DNA from: Actinomycetes bacterium
Lineage (GTDB): Bacteria; Actinomycetota; Actinomycetes; Propionibacteriales; Propionibacteriaceae
Length of the DNA: 17,050 nt
NCBI GenBank assembly: GCA_023392635.1
Contig: JAEVYS010000020.1
Span: 1-17,050 of the forward strand
Direction of reading: 5' to 3'
In this document: piece after piece, positions 1-7,543 of the stretch
How the letters are laid out: the number at the start of each line of letters is the position of its first letter
Position numbering within the stretch: the stretch's first letter is position 1
Notes under the pieces: generated by a model
What the model saw: only the letters and a program-made list of their open reading frames with translations
Databases searched by the model: none
Told to the model about the DNA's origin: nothing
Program-made: the position numbers and the translations under genes

Positions 1-908
1 GCGCCGAGGTCCGCCACCGAAGCGGCTCCGGCGGCCAGCAGCCGGCCGGCCACCTGCGCGCCGAGGGCGATCGCACCGGCGTGGTCGGCCGGGGCGTCGC
101 CGTCCGCCCTGACCTGCCGGGAGCCGTCGAGGGCGACCACGGCCGCCTTCAGTACGAGTCGTTCGCCCTGCACCCGCGCGAGCGCGGCGACCGGAGCCGA
201 GCACCCGGCCTCCAGCCGTGCGAGCACTTCCCGCTCGGCCAGGGCAGCCAGACGGGTGCCCGGGTGGTCCAGGGCGGCGAGCGCGTCGAGCAGTTCCGCA
301 GGCGCGTCCGCCCGGCACTCCACCGCGAGAGCGCCCTGCGCCGGCGCGGGCAGGAAGTCGTCCGGGTCGAGCCGTTCGGTGATCGCCTTCCCGAGGCCGA
401 GACGGTTCAGTCCCGCGGCGGCAAGGACCACGGCGTCGAGATCGGAGGCCGCGCGGCGCAGTCTGGTCTCCACGTTGCCGCGGATGGCCATGACCTCGAG
501 GTCAGGCCGCAGGGCCAGCAGTTGCGCGGCGCGTCGCGGCGAGCCGGTGCCCACCGTGGCGCCCGGGGGCAGGGTGGCGAGGGTGTGGCCGTCCCGCGCG
601 CAGAGTGCGTCGGCGACATCCTCACGCGCCGGGACCGCCGCGAGCACCAGCCCCTCGGCGCGGGCCGTGGGCAGGTCCTTGAACGAATGGACGGCGAGAT
701 CCGCATCGCCGGCGAGGACTGCCGCCCGCACCGCGCCGACGAACACGCCGGCACCGCCGAGGCTGGCGAGCGGGGCATCGCTCACGTCGCCGTGCGTCGT
801 CACCCTGACCAGTTCCACCTCATGACCCCGCGCCCGCAGCGCGTCGGCGACCAGGCCCGACTGGGTCCACGCCAACGCCGAGCCCCGGGTCGCGAGCCGC
901 AGCCTCAC
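1..908 (-). CDS. hemC: Porphobilinogen deaminase (hydroxymethylbilane synthase), 3' end cut by window edge
   Basis: HemC polymerises four porphobilinogens into hydroxymethylbilane in the cytosol. Translation from a GTG at 908 gives 302 codons without a stop, running off the left edge; the family is usually about 310-330 residues, so little is missing. Visible family marks: N-terminal RLATRGSALA; HSFKDLP near residues 74-80; the GTGSPRRAAQL block near 120-130; IRGNVETRL near 142-150; PAPAQGALAVE near 187-197; and LEAGCSAPV, whose Cys236 is the expected attachment site of the dipyrromethane cofactor. The GTG start overlaps the hemH stop by four bases (GTGA, 905-908), so it is the last gene of the heme operon seen here and probably translationally coupled. 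hemD or hemB may follow outside the window. The family assignment is firm. Confidence 0.95.
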   Translation of the reverse strand, partial: MRLRLATRGSALAWTQSGLVADALRARGHEVELVRVTTHGDVSDAPLASLGGAGVFVGAVRAAVLAGDADLAVHSFKDLPTARAEGLVLAAVPAREDVADALCARDGHTLATLPPGATVGTGSPRRAAQLLALRPDLEVMAIRGNVETRLRRAASDLDAVVLAAAGLNRLGLGKAITERLDPDDFLPAPAQGALAVECRADAPAELLDALAALDHPGTRLAALAEREVLARLEAGCSAPVAALARVQGERLVLKAAVVALDGSRQVRADGDAPADHAGAIALGAQVAGRLLAAGAASVADLG

Positions 909-1972
909 TCGGGCGCTTTCCGGGACAGCCCCGGGACCGTCGGCGCGTTCCGGCGCGGATTGGCGCAGCAGGTCCCGTAGCAGAACTCCCCGGGGGCCGG
1001 GTCCGGCGAACCGGTCGCCAGCTCCGTGACGATCCGGTCGGCCAACGTGCCCACGAACCCCGGGTGGGTCCCGACGGTCGGCGTGCGCACCAGTCGGACG
1101 CCGAGGTCGGCGGCCGTCTCCATCGCCTGGGTGTCGAGGTCCCAGATCACCTCCATGTGGTCGGACAGGAACCCGATGGGCACCAGGATGACGTCGGTCG
1201 TGCCTGCGGCGGCGAAGTCCCGGAGCGCGTCGTTCACGTCCGGCTCCAGCCAGGGAACCGACGGCGGGCCGCTGCGCGACTGGAACACCAGGTCCCACGG
1301 CTTGGCAATGCCGGTAGCGACCTGCAGGGCGGCGGCGACCCGGTCGGCGACCCAGCGGTGCTGGTCGACGTAGGCGTTGCCGGTCGGCCCCGCCGCCAGG
1401 GCGGCCGACTCGGGAATCGAGTGGGTGGTGAAGACCAGCCGCGTGGACGAGGCTGCCAGGTCGAGGTCGGCCGGCAGCGCGGCGAGCAGCAGGTCGGTGA
1501 TCGTCTGGGCGAACCCGGGCAGGTCGTAGAAGGGTGGCAGCTTCCTGACCTCGAGACCGAGGTCGGCGCCGGCCAGCGCCAGGCCGACGTCCTCGCGGTA
1601 CTGCCGACAGCTCGAATAGCCCGAGTACGCCGACGTGGCAACGGCCAGCACCCTGCGGTGGCCGTGGCCGGCCAGGCCGGCGAGCACATCGGCGACGAAC
1701 GGCGGGGAGTTGCGGTTGGCGAGTTCCACGTCCAGGTCCACGCCCTTTCCGGACAGGGCCGCGCGCAACGCGGCGAGGAGCTGCCGGTTCTGTTCGTTGA
1801 TCGGGCTCATGCCGCCGAGGGTGAAGTAGTGTTCGCCGACCTCGCGCAACCGTTCCGGGGGGATGCCCCGCCCGGCGGTGACGCGCTCGAGGAACGGCAG
1901 CACCTCGTCCTCGCTCTCCGGCCCCCCGAACCCGAGGACGACGACGGCGTCGTACTTCAGCGAAGTACTCAT
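905..1972 (-). CDS. hemH: Ferrochelatase, probably coproporphyrin III ferrochelatase (CpfC type)
   Basis: Inserts Fe(II) into a porphyrin. Given hemQ and hemY as neighbours, the substrate is inferred to be coproporphyrin III rather than protoporphyrin IX. The protein has 355 residues and starts at the ATG overlapping the hemQ stop. Seen: N-terminal AVVVLGFGGPES; GGMSPINEQNRQL near 53-65; THSIP with the expected catalytic His184; and SDHMEVIWDLD with the metal-site Glu274. Actinobacterial ferrochelatases often carry a [2Fe-2S] cluster held by one internal and three C-terminal cysteines. Here Cys122 (YSSCRQYRED) and Cys331, Cys335 and Cys336 (FCYGTCC) are plausible ligands, although the C-terminal spacing is compact. 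Both neighbours overlap it by four bases. Family certain; substrate inferred from context. Confidence 0.95.
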   Translation of the reverse strand: MSTSLKYDAVVVLGFGGPESEDEVLPFLERVTAGRGIPPERLREVGEHYFTLGGMSPINEQNRQLLAALRAALSGKGVDLDVELANRNSPPFVADVLAGLAGHGHRRVLAVATSAYSGYSSCRQYREDVGLALAGADLGLEVRKLPPFYDLPGFAQTITDLLLAALPADLDLAASSTRLVFTTHSIPESAALAAGPTGNAYVDQHRWVADRVAAALQVATGIAKPWDLVFQSRSGPPSVPWLEPDVNDALRDFAAAGTTDVILVPIGFLSDHMEVIWDLDTQAMETAADLGVRLVRTPTVGTHPGFVGTLADRIVTELATGSPDPAPGEFCYGTCCANPRRNAPTVPGLSRKAPE

Positions 1973-2637
1973 CGCAGCACCCGGGGAAGGTCGGCGGGCT
2001 CAACCCGGTGGCCGGTGTAGAACGGCACCTCGAGCCGGACGTGGCGGCGGGCCTCCGAGCTGCGGAGGTGCCGCATCAGGTCAACGAGATCGGTCAGCTC
2101 ATCGGCCTCGAGGGCGAGCAGCCATTCGTAGTCGCCGAGAGCGAAGGACGCGACGGTGTTGGCCAGCACCTCCGGGTAGTCGCGTCCCATCCGGCCGTGC
2201 TCGGCCAGCATCTCCCGCCGCTCGTCCTCGGGGAGCAGGTACCAGTCGTAGGAGCGGACGAACGGGTACACCGTGAGCCATCGCCGGGGCTCCAGCCCGG
2301 CCATGAAGGCGGGTGCGTGCTCTCGGCTGAACTCGGCCTGCCGGTGCACGCCGAAGCCGGACCACACCAGCTCGACGCTTCCGCCGAACGCCTCCCTCTG
2401 GAACAGCCGCTGGGCCTCCTGCAGGTCGGACGCCGACGAGCCGTGCAGCCAGACCAGCACATCGGCATCGGCCGGCATGCCGTGCACGTCGTACAGGCCC
2501 CGGGTCGTCACGCCGGTGTCGGCCAGGTCGGCGATCAGCTCCCGGGTGGCCTGCGCCACCTCATCGGGAGCGGGCGCCCTGCGGGCGAAGACGGAGTAGC
2601 TGGTGTAGGCGAGTTGGGCGGCGGCGGTCTCGGTCAT
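1969..2637 (-). CDS. hemQ: Coproheme decarboxylase (HemQ/ChdC, chlorite dismutase-like family)
   Basis: Converts Fe-coproporphyrin III to heme b by two peroxide-dependent oxidative decarboxylations, the last step of the coproporphyrin-dependent pathway. The 222-residue protein has the family blocks VLVWLHGSSASDLQEAQ (60-76), FSREHAPAFMAGLEP (103-117), YPFVRSYDWYLLP (124-136) and EHGRMGRDYPEVLANT (146-161). His147 is the expected proximal heme ligand and Tyr124 the expected redox-active tyrosine. His107 matches the distal histidine described for actinobacterial ChdC. From memory, the Corynebacterium diphtheriae enzyme uses His118, Tyr135 and His158; all three differ from this numbering by exactly 11, which supports the alignment. 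ATGA overlaps link it to hemY upstream and hemH downstream. Confidence is high. Confidence 0.95.
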   Translation of the reverse strand: MTETAAAQLAYTSYSVFARRAPAPDEVAQATRELIADLADTGVTTRGLYDVHGMPADADVLVWLHGSSASDLQEAQRLFQREAFGGSVELVWSGFGVHRQAEFSREHAPAFMAGLEPRRWLTVYPFVRSYDWYLLPEDERREMLAEHGRMGRDYPEVLANTVASFALGDYEWLLALEADELTDLVDLMRHLRSSEARRHVRLEVPFYTGHRVEPADLPRVLR

Positions 2638-4049
2638 GACCCGACCCTAGCCCGGCCGGCCGAGTGCTCGAGCGCCAGCGCGGCCTGCCGGCGTCCGTCC
2701 GAGACGCAGTCGGGCACCCCGACGCCGCGCAGGGCGGAGCCGGCGACCCGCCAGCCGGGCAGGGGGGCCAGCCCGGCCTCCGCGGAGGCGACCCGGGCCG
2801 GGTGGCCGACGGTGTAGGTGGGCATGACGCCCGTCCAGCGGGCGACCCGGGTGAGCGACGGTCCTTCGCGCAGGCCGAGGACGTCGGCGAGGTGCCGGCC
2901 GACCCGGCCCAGGAGCACGTCGTCTGCCGACCGGGCGACCTCACCGAGCCGCTCGGGCACGAAGGCGCGGATCAGGGCCGTGCCCGCGGGGGCCCGTCCC
3001 TCCCATTTCGCGGAACTGACGGTCACGCCGCTGATCGGTGCCGCGTCGGCCTCCAGCCAGCCGTGCGACTCCAGCGGCGCAGCGAACGCGGACTCGGGGT
3101 AGGCCAGGCTGACCACGGTCGAACTCGCGAGCGGGACAGTGGACAGCGCCGCAGCGGCCGCGGGCGCGGCGTCGGCCAGCAGCGCGGCGGAACTGGTCAC
3201 CCCGCCTGCCAGTACGACGGCATCGACCGGTTCGGTCGTGCCGTCGCTGAGCACGGCGTCGGCGCCACCGCCGGGGGCCGGACGCAGTTCGGTCACGGTC
3301 GTGCCGGTCCGGAGGTCGGCACCGGCCTCACGGAGGCGCTCGGCGACGGCGTCGGCGAGGCTGCCCATGCCGCCACGCAGGGTGCGGAACGGCGAGCCGG
3401 GACCGCGGCCGGCGGCCCGGGACTTCCGGCCCTGCGCCAGCGCGGCGAGCATCAGGCTGCGGTGGGCCGCCTCGTCCGCGCGCAGTGAGGGCAGGACCGC
3501 ATCGAGGCTCAGGAGGTCCACTCCCGAACCGTAGATACCTCCTACCATCGGGTCCGCGAACCGGCGCACGATTCCGTCGCCCAGGCGCGCCCGCAGGAAC
3601 GCGCCGATGGCCACGTCCTCGCCGGCGTGCAACTGCCGGGGCAGCACCAAGTCGAGCCCGGCGCGCAGCTTGTCCAGCGGGGACAGGATCCCGGTGGTCA
3701 CGAACGGCCACAGCCGGGTGGGCAGCACCATGCCCATCCCTTCGGGCAACGGCCGCAGGCGGCCCCGTGCCCGCAATGAGACGGTGCGCCGCCCGGTGGT
3801 CGCAACCACGTCGCCGCCCAGCCCGACCTCCTCGGCCAGCCGCAGCGCGGCGGGCCGGTAGCTGACGAACGAATCCGGACCGTGCTCGATCACCAGGCCG
3901 TCGACCCGCTCGGTGTACAGCTTGCCGCCCAGCCGTCCGGACGCCTCCACCAGCAGCACGTCAGCGGACGGGCGACCGTCCGCACCCTGCACCGCCTCCC
4001 ACGCGGCAGCCAGCCCGGTGATGCCGCCGCCGACGACCAGGAGCCTCAC
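2634..4049 (-). CDS. hemY: Coproporphyrinogen III oxidase (CgoX) / protoporphyrinogen oxidase-type flavoprotein
   Basis: FAD-dependent oxidase of the HemY/PPOX family. Beside hemQ and hemH it is expected to oxidise coproporphyrinogen III to coproporphyrin III. Length 471 residues, normal for the family. The N-terminus RLLVVGGGITGLAAAW is the dinucleotide-binding fold, followed by VLLVEASGRLGGKLYTE, the GG-doublet motif that continues FAD binding. Later marks are IEHGPDSF, FADPMVGGIYGSG, FRTLRGGMGSLADAV and the C-terminal FAD-contacting block GWRVAGSALRGVGVPDCV. The frame stays open far upstream, but homology starts at the GTG at 4049, which overlaps the radical SAM gene's stop as GTGA; that is the chosen start. 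Its end overlaps the hemQ start as ATGA. Substrate preference is inferred from context. Confidence 0.94.
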   Translation of the reverse strand: MRLLVVGGGITGLAAAWEAVQGADGRPSADVLLVEASGRLGGKLYTERVDGLVIEHGPDSFVSYRPAALRLAEEVGLGGDVVATTGRRTVSLRARGRLRPLPEGMGMVLPTRLWPFVTTGILSPLDKLRAGLDLVLPRQLHAGEDVAIGAFLRARLGDGIVRRFADPMVGGIYGSGVDLLSLDAVLPSLRADEAAHRSLMLAALAQGRKSRAAGRGPGSPFRTLRGGMGSLADAVAERLREAGADLRTGTTVTELRPAPGGGADAVLSDGTTEPVDAVVLAGGVTSSAALLADAAPAAAAALSTVPLASSTVVSLAYPESAFAAPLESHGWLEADAAPISGVTVSSAKWEGRAPAGTALIRAFVPERLGEVARSADDVLLGRVGRHLADVLGLREGPSLTRVARWTGVMPTYTVGHPARVASAEAGLAPLPGWRVAGSALRGVGVPDCVSDGRRQAALALEHSAGRARVGS

Positions 4050-5182
4050 CGGGGGGTCTTGGGAACGTACGGGCACAGCGGGTCGGACTCCAGCGGGTCG
4101 CCCGTCCACGCGTACGCGCGGGCCCGCGAACCGCCGCACCAGTCGTGGAACTCGCACTGCCCGCAGCGGCCCATGAACTGGTCGGGATCGCGGAGGGAGC
4201 GCATCAGCGGATCGTGGCGGTACAGCTCCACCAGTGAGCGCTCCTTCACGTTGCCGACGGTCAGTGGCAGGAAGCCGGACGGAGTGACGTCGCCGAGGTG
4301 GGAGACGAAGACGATGCCGTTTCCGTCCCGGATGCCGAACGCCCGGGACATCGGGTGTGCCTCGACCTGCTCCTTGGTTTTCCCCGAACGCAGCAGGGCA
4401 GCGGCTCCGAGCCGGCGGTAGTGCATGGCCTCGGTCGTCTTCACCCGGAACGGCGCGTCGCGGCCGACGCCCTGCGCCCAGGCGAGCACCCGCTCCGCCT
4501 CGCCGGGGGAGAGCTCGGTGAGTTCGGACCCGCGTCCGATGGAGATCAGGAAGAACAGGCTCCACTGCTGCAGGGTGTGACCGGAGAGCAGCTCGAAGAT
4601 CGCCGGCAGGTCGGCCGCGGTGGTGGCGGTGACCAGGGTGTTCACCTGCACCGGCAGGCCGGCCTCGGCGGCGGTGTCGAGGGCCTCGAGGGTTGCGTGG
4701 AACGTGCCCGGAACCATCCGGACCCCGTCGTGCCAGGCCGCGGTGGAGCCGTCCAGCGAGAGCGAGATCGCCTGGACGCCCGTCTCCTTCATCCACAAGA
4801 TGCGCTCCCTGGTGAGCAGGGGCGTGACCGCCGGGGCCAGCGAGACCCCGATGCCGCGCTGCGTCGCGGCATCGATCAGTTCCGCCAGGTCGGACCGGCG
4901 CAACGGGTCGCCGCCGGTCATGACCACGTGGGGCAGCGCCTCGCCTGGTCCGGCGAAGCCGAGGATGTCGTCGAGCAGCGCGATCGCCTGCGCCGTGCTG
5001 AGCTCGCCGGGGGCCGCGTCGGGCATCGCGGTGGCACGACAGTGCCGACAGGCCAGCCCGCACGCGGTGGTGAGCTCCCAGTACACGATCATCGGGCTGC
5101 GCTGGTAGGCCCACCCCTCCGGCTTGACCGAGCCGATCCCGTGCGGGTGCGCCGGGCGGACTCCTGCGGGATGGGACATCAC
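4046..5182 (-). CDS. Radical SAM/SPASM-type protein resembling AhbD heme synthase (TIGR04053-like)
   Basis: A 378-residue radical SAM enzyme. The CxxxCxxC motif (Cys41, Cys45, Cys48 in TTACGLACRHCRA) should bind the SAM-cleaving [4Fe-4S] cluster; MTGGDPLRR (88-96) is the GGE-like SAM contact and SLSLDGS (140-146) a further core strand. The C-terminus carries CxxCx5C plus a distant Cys (340, 343, 349, 370), a pattern suited to one auxiliary [4Fe-4S] cluster as in AhbD. AhbD converts Fe-coproporphyrin III to heme without oxygen, and this gene lies between hemE and hemY, so that role or a related porphyrin decarboxylation is inferred, not proven. It starts at GTG 5182 (GTGA overlap with hemE); ATG 5179 is an alternative one codon downstream. 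A different SPASM function, such as peptide modification, is possible, but there is no small precursor-peptide gene nearby. Confidence 0.85.
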   Translation of the reverse strand: MMSHPAGVRPAHPHGIGSVKPEGWAYQRSPMIVYWELTTACGLACRHCRATAMPDAAPGELSTAQAIALLDDILGFAGPGEALPHVVMTGGDPLRRSDLAELIDAATQRGIGVSLAPAVTPLLTRERILWMKETGVQAISLSLDGSTAAWHDGVRMVPGTFHATLEALDTAAEAGLPVQVNTLVTATTAADLPAIFELLSGHTLQQWSLFFLISIGRGSELTELSPGEAERVLAWAQGVGRDAPFRVKTTEAMHYRRLGAAALLRSGKTKEQVEAHPMSRAFGIRDGNGIVFVSHLGDVTPSGFLPLTVGNVKERSLVELYRHDPLMRSLRDPDQFMGRCGQCEFHDWCGGSRARAYAWTGDPLESDPLCPYVPKTPR

Positions 5183-6225
5183 GACTCCTGCTCTGGGGGG
5201 ATCGAATGGACCAGCTCGACGAGCCGGGTGAGGACATCGGGGTCGGTCGTCGGGGGGACGCCGTGACCGAGGTTGAACACGTGGCCGGGAGCGGCCGCGC
5301 CCCGGCGGACGACGTCGCGGGCGGCGGCCTCGAGCACAGGCCAGGGCTGCGCGAGAAGGTCGGGGTCGAGGTTGCCCTGGAGCGGCACCCGGTGGCCGAG
5401 CAGGGCGCTCGCCTCATCCAGGCCGACGTCGGCGGCGACGCCGATCACGTCCGCCCCTGCGTCGAGCAGGTCGGGCAGCAGCGCCCGGGTGGCGGTCCCG
5501 AAATGCACGCGTGGCACGCCGAGGTCAGCGACCGCGCGGAAGACCGCGGCCGAGTGGGGCTGGACGGCCTCCCGGTACTCGCCGGGGGAGAGCCGTCCGA
5601 CCCAGGAGTCGAACAGCTGCACGGCGACGGCGCCGGCAGCCACCTGGGCACGCAGGAACGTCCCGGTGACATCGGCCACCCACTCAAGCAGTCGGTGCCA
5701 GGTGAGCGGGTCCCTGGCCATCAGCGCCCGGGTGGCCGGCAGTGCACGGTTCGGCCGGCCCTCGACGAGGTACGAGGCGAGGGTGAACGGGGCCCCGGCG
5801 AACCCGATCAGCGGCACGTCGCCGAGCCGGGAGACCGACAGCGCCACGCCGTCGTTCACCGGAGCCAGGGCATCGGGTTCGAGCCGGGGGAGAGCGTCGA
5901 CGTGCGCGGCCGTCCGCACCGGCCGTTCGATGACGGGGCCCACGCCGGCCACGATCTCCACCCCGACCCCGGCGAGGCGCAGCGGCACGACGATGTCGGA
6001 GAAGAAGATGGCGGCGTCGACGTCGTGGCGCCGCACCGGCTGGCAGGTGATCTCCGCGGCCATCTCGGGGTCGAGGCACGCGCCCAGCATCGTGGTGCCC
6101 TCACGCAGCTGCCGGTACTCCGGCAGCGAGCGGCCCGCCTGCCGCATGAACCACACCGGACGCCGCGATACCGGCCTTCCCGCGTACGCGGCGAGCAGCG
6201 GTGCCGTCGGGACGCCTGCGGTCAC
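5179..6225 (-). CDS. hemE: Uroporphyrinogen III decarboxylase
   Basis: Removes four acetate carboxyls from uroporphyrinogen III to give coproporphyrinogen III, the branch substrate for the hemY/hemH/hemQ route encoded just downstream. The 348-residue protein carries both family signatures: PVWFMRQAGRSLPEYR at 23-38, with substrate-binding Arg28 and Arg32, and GFAGAPFTLASY at 141-152. FFSDIVVP includes Asp77, the expected catalytic aspartate. The C-terminus GHVFNLGHGVPPTTDPDVL is also typical. The start is a GTG at 6225 overlapping the hemA stop (GTGA, 6222-6225), which fits the coupling seen along the whole operon. Nothing unusual. Confidence 0.96.
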   Translation of the reverse strand: MTAGVPTAPLLAAYAGRPVSRRPVWFMRQAGRSLPEYRQLREGTTMLGACLDPEMAAEITCQPVRRHDVDAAIFFSDIVVPLRLAGVGVEIVAGVGPVIERPVRTAAHVDALPRLEPDALAPVNDGVALSVSRLGDVPLIGFAGAPFTLASYLVEGRPNRALPATRALMARDPLTWHRLLEWVADVTGTFLRAQVAAGAVAVQLFDSWVGRLSPGEYREAVQPHSAAVFRAVADLGVPRVHFGTATRALLPDLLDAGADVIGVAADVGLDEASALLGHRVPLQGNLDPDLLAQPWPVLEAAARDVVRRGAAAPGHVFNLGHGVPPTTDPDVLTRLVELVHSIPPEQES

Positions 6226-7472
6226 GCGTCGGCCTCGACGTCGATGCCGAAGAGCGTGTGCAGCGCCTGCGAGTAGTCGGCCAGCTCACCCGTGCGGGCG
6301 AGTTCGGCCGCCCGCAGGGAGGGCGTGTGGAGCAGCGCGTTGGAGACCCGGCGCAGCGACCGCGCCACGGCCGCTGCGGTCTCGGGGTCGTAGCGGCGGA
6401 CCGCCGACTCGATCTCGCGTTCGATGAACTGGCTGACGTGGGCGCGCATGGCGGTCACCGCGGGGGAGGCGGCCCGGCCCCGCTCCAGGTGGAGGTAGGT
6501 GTCGACCCCACGCGCGACCAGGTCGCGGGCCGCGAGCACCGCTGCGGCCTGCTCGGCGGGCGCGTGGGCGCCGATCTCCTCCAGGTCGATCAGGTCGATG
6601 CCGAGCAGCCCCGCCGCGTCGGGGGCCACGTCCCCGGAGAGGGAGAGGTCGAGCACGGGGAGCACCGCGATCGCGGATTCGCGGGCGCGGGCGAGCTGGT
6701 CGGCCGAGATGACCGCCCCGGTGCTCTCGCCCCCACTGCAGGTGATCACGGCGTCGGCGGCGGCGAGGGCTTCGGCGAGCTCGTCGGTGCGCACCGCCGT
6801 CACCGGGTGCGTGGACGCGAACCGGTGGGCGCGTCCGCTCGGGGAGTAGACGCCCACGTCGGTGCAACCGAGGCGCTGCAGGGACGCGGTGACGACGCGG
6901 GCGTAGCTGCCGGTCCCGACGAGCAGCACACGGCGTCCGGCGAGGGGGAAGTGGCGCTCCTCCAGCAGGCCGAGGCCGACGGCGGCGATCGATCGTCCGG
7001 CCGCTCCCAGGTCGGTCTGGGAGGTCACTGCCTTGCCCGTGGTGAGGGCGGCGTGGAACAGCCGGTGCAGGGACGCGCTGGCGCGGTCGCCGGAGGAAGC
7101 GAGTGCGTCGCGCACCTGGCCGATGACCTCGTCCTCGCCGATCACCATCGAGTCCAGCCCGCTGGCGACCTCGAGGAGGTGTTGCACGGCGGCCGGTCCG
7201 GCATAGACCTCGAACTGGTCGGCGAGGGCCCGCTCGGACGCCGGCAGCGCGTCCCGGACCGCCCCGAGGGCGGCCTCGAGGCCCACGTGGAACGACTCGG
7301 ACTCGAAGTAGACCTCGAACCGGTTGCACGTGCTCAGCAGCACGCTCCCGAGGAGGCCGGCGTCGTCGAGGCGCGCCCGAACCGGCTCGGCGAGCACGCT
7401 CAGCTGGGCCAGATCCTCCAGGGGGGCCAGGTGGTGGCTCAGGCCGATGGCGGAGACGGGCACGTCCTGCAT
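6222..7472 (-). CDS. hemA: Glutamyl-tRNA reductase
   Basis: NADPH-dependent reduction of glutamyl-tRNA to glutamate-1-semialdehyde, the committed and usually regulated step of C5-pathway tetrapyrrole synthesis. At 416 residues it is full length. Seen: N-terminal GLSHHLAPLEDL; the catalytic Cys49 in LLSTCNRFEVY; GLDSMVIGEDEVIGQVRDA (104-122); the NADPH-binding VLLVGTGSYARVV; and a C-terminal helical dimerisation region beginning near QFIEREIESAVRRYD. It is the first gene of the heme operon. The ATG at 7472 has no strong Shine-Dalgarno sequence; a candidate promoter lies about 40 bp upstream in the divergent region shared with argC. GtrR-dependent heme or stability control is known for some homologs but nothing visible here addresses it. 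Confidence 0.96.
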   Translation of the reverse strand: MQDVPVSAIGLSHHLAPLEDLAQLSVLAEPVRARLDDAGLLGSVLLSTCNRFEVYFESESFHVGLEAALGAVRDALPASERALADQFEVYAGPAAVQHLLEVASGLDSMVIGEDEVIGQVRDALASSGDRASASLHRLFHAALTTGKAVTSQTDLGAAGRSIAAVGLGLLEERHFPLAGRRVLLVGTGSYARVVTASLQRLGCTDVGVYSPSGRAHRFASTHPVTAVRTDELAEALAAADAVITCSGGESTGAVISADQLARARESAIAVLPVLDLSLSGDVAPDAAGLLGIDLIDLEEIGAHAPAEQAAAVLAARDLVARGVDTYLHLERGRAASPAVTAMRAHVSQFIEREIESAVRRYDPETAAAVARSLRRVSNALLHTPSLRAAELARTGELADYSQALHTLFGIDVEADA

Positions 7473-7506
7473 GGTAACCCAACGCGCGCGACACTCGGCG
7501 CCGCGG

Positions 7507-7536
7507 TTGGAATAATCATCGATGATGCGGCATAGT
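7507..7536 (+). promoter_or_regulatory. Candidate argC promoter, leaderless transcript expected
   Basis: TTGGAA (7507-7512) and CATAGT (7531-7536) match the -35 and -10 boxes at 4/6 each with an 18-bp spacer. The -10 ends 7 nt before the argC ATG at 7544, so transcription would begin at or next to the start codon. No Shine-Dalgarno sequence precedes argC, which agrees with a leaderless mRNA, a common form in actinobacteria. Confidence 0.5.
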
Positions 7537-7539
7537 CAT
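7512..7539 (-). promoter_or_regulatory. Candidate hemA operon promoter
   Basis: Read on the minus strand, ATGACT (7539-7534) is a 4/6 match to the -35 box and GATTAT (7517-7512) a 4/6 match to the -10 box, separated by 16 bp. Transcription would start near 7505, leaving a leader of about 33 nt before the hemA ATG. It occupies nearly the same bases as the candidate argC promoter on the other strand, so the two would compete for polymerase. Inferred from sequence only. Confidence 0.4.
7515..7526. promoter_or_regulatory. Perfect 12-bp palindrome in the hemA/argC divergent region; candidate operator
   Basis: ATCATCGATGAT is a perfect palindrome lying in the spacer of the candidate argC promoter and touching the -10 of the candidate hemA promoter. 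A dimeric or hexameric repressor bound here would cover both promoters. ArgR, encoded five genes downstream, is the obvious candidate. The resemblance to known ARG boxes (AT-rich, TGAAT/TGCAT half sites) is only partial, so the identity of the binder is open. Confidence 0.35.
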
Positions 7540-7543
7540 TACC

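Noticed and set aside
4050..5417. Long in-frame extension upstream of hemY, suggesting a giant fusion protein
   Set aside because: The extension is an out-of-frame reading of the radical SAM gene and hemE on the same strand, with Arg/Pro/Gly-rich translation. Recognisable flavoprotein sequence begins exactly at GTG 4049.
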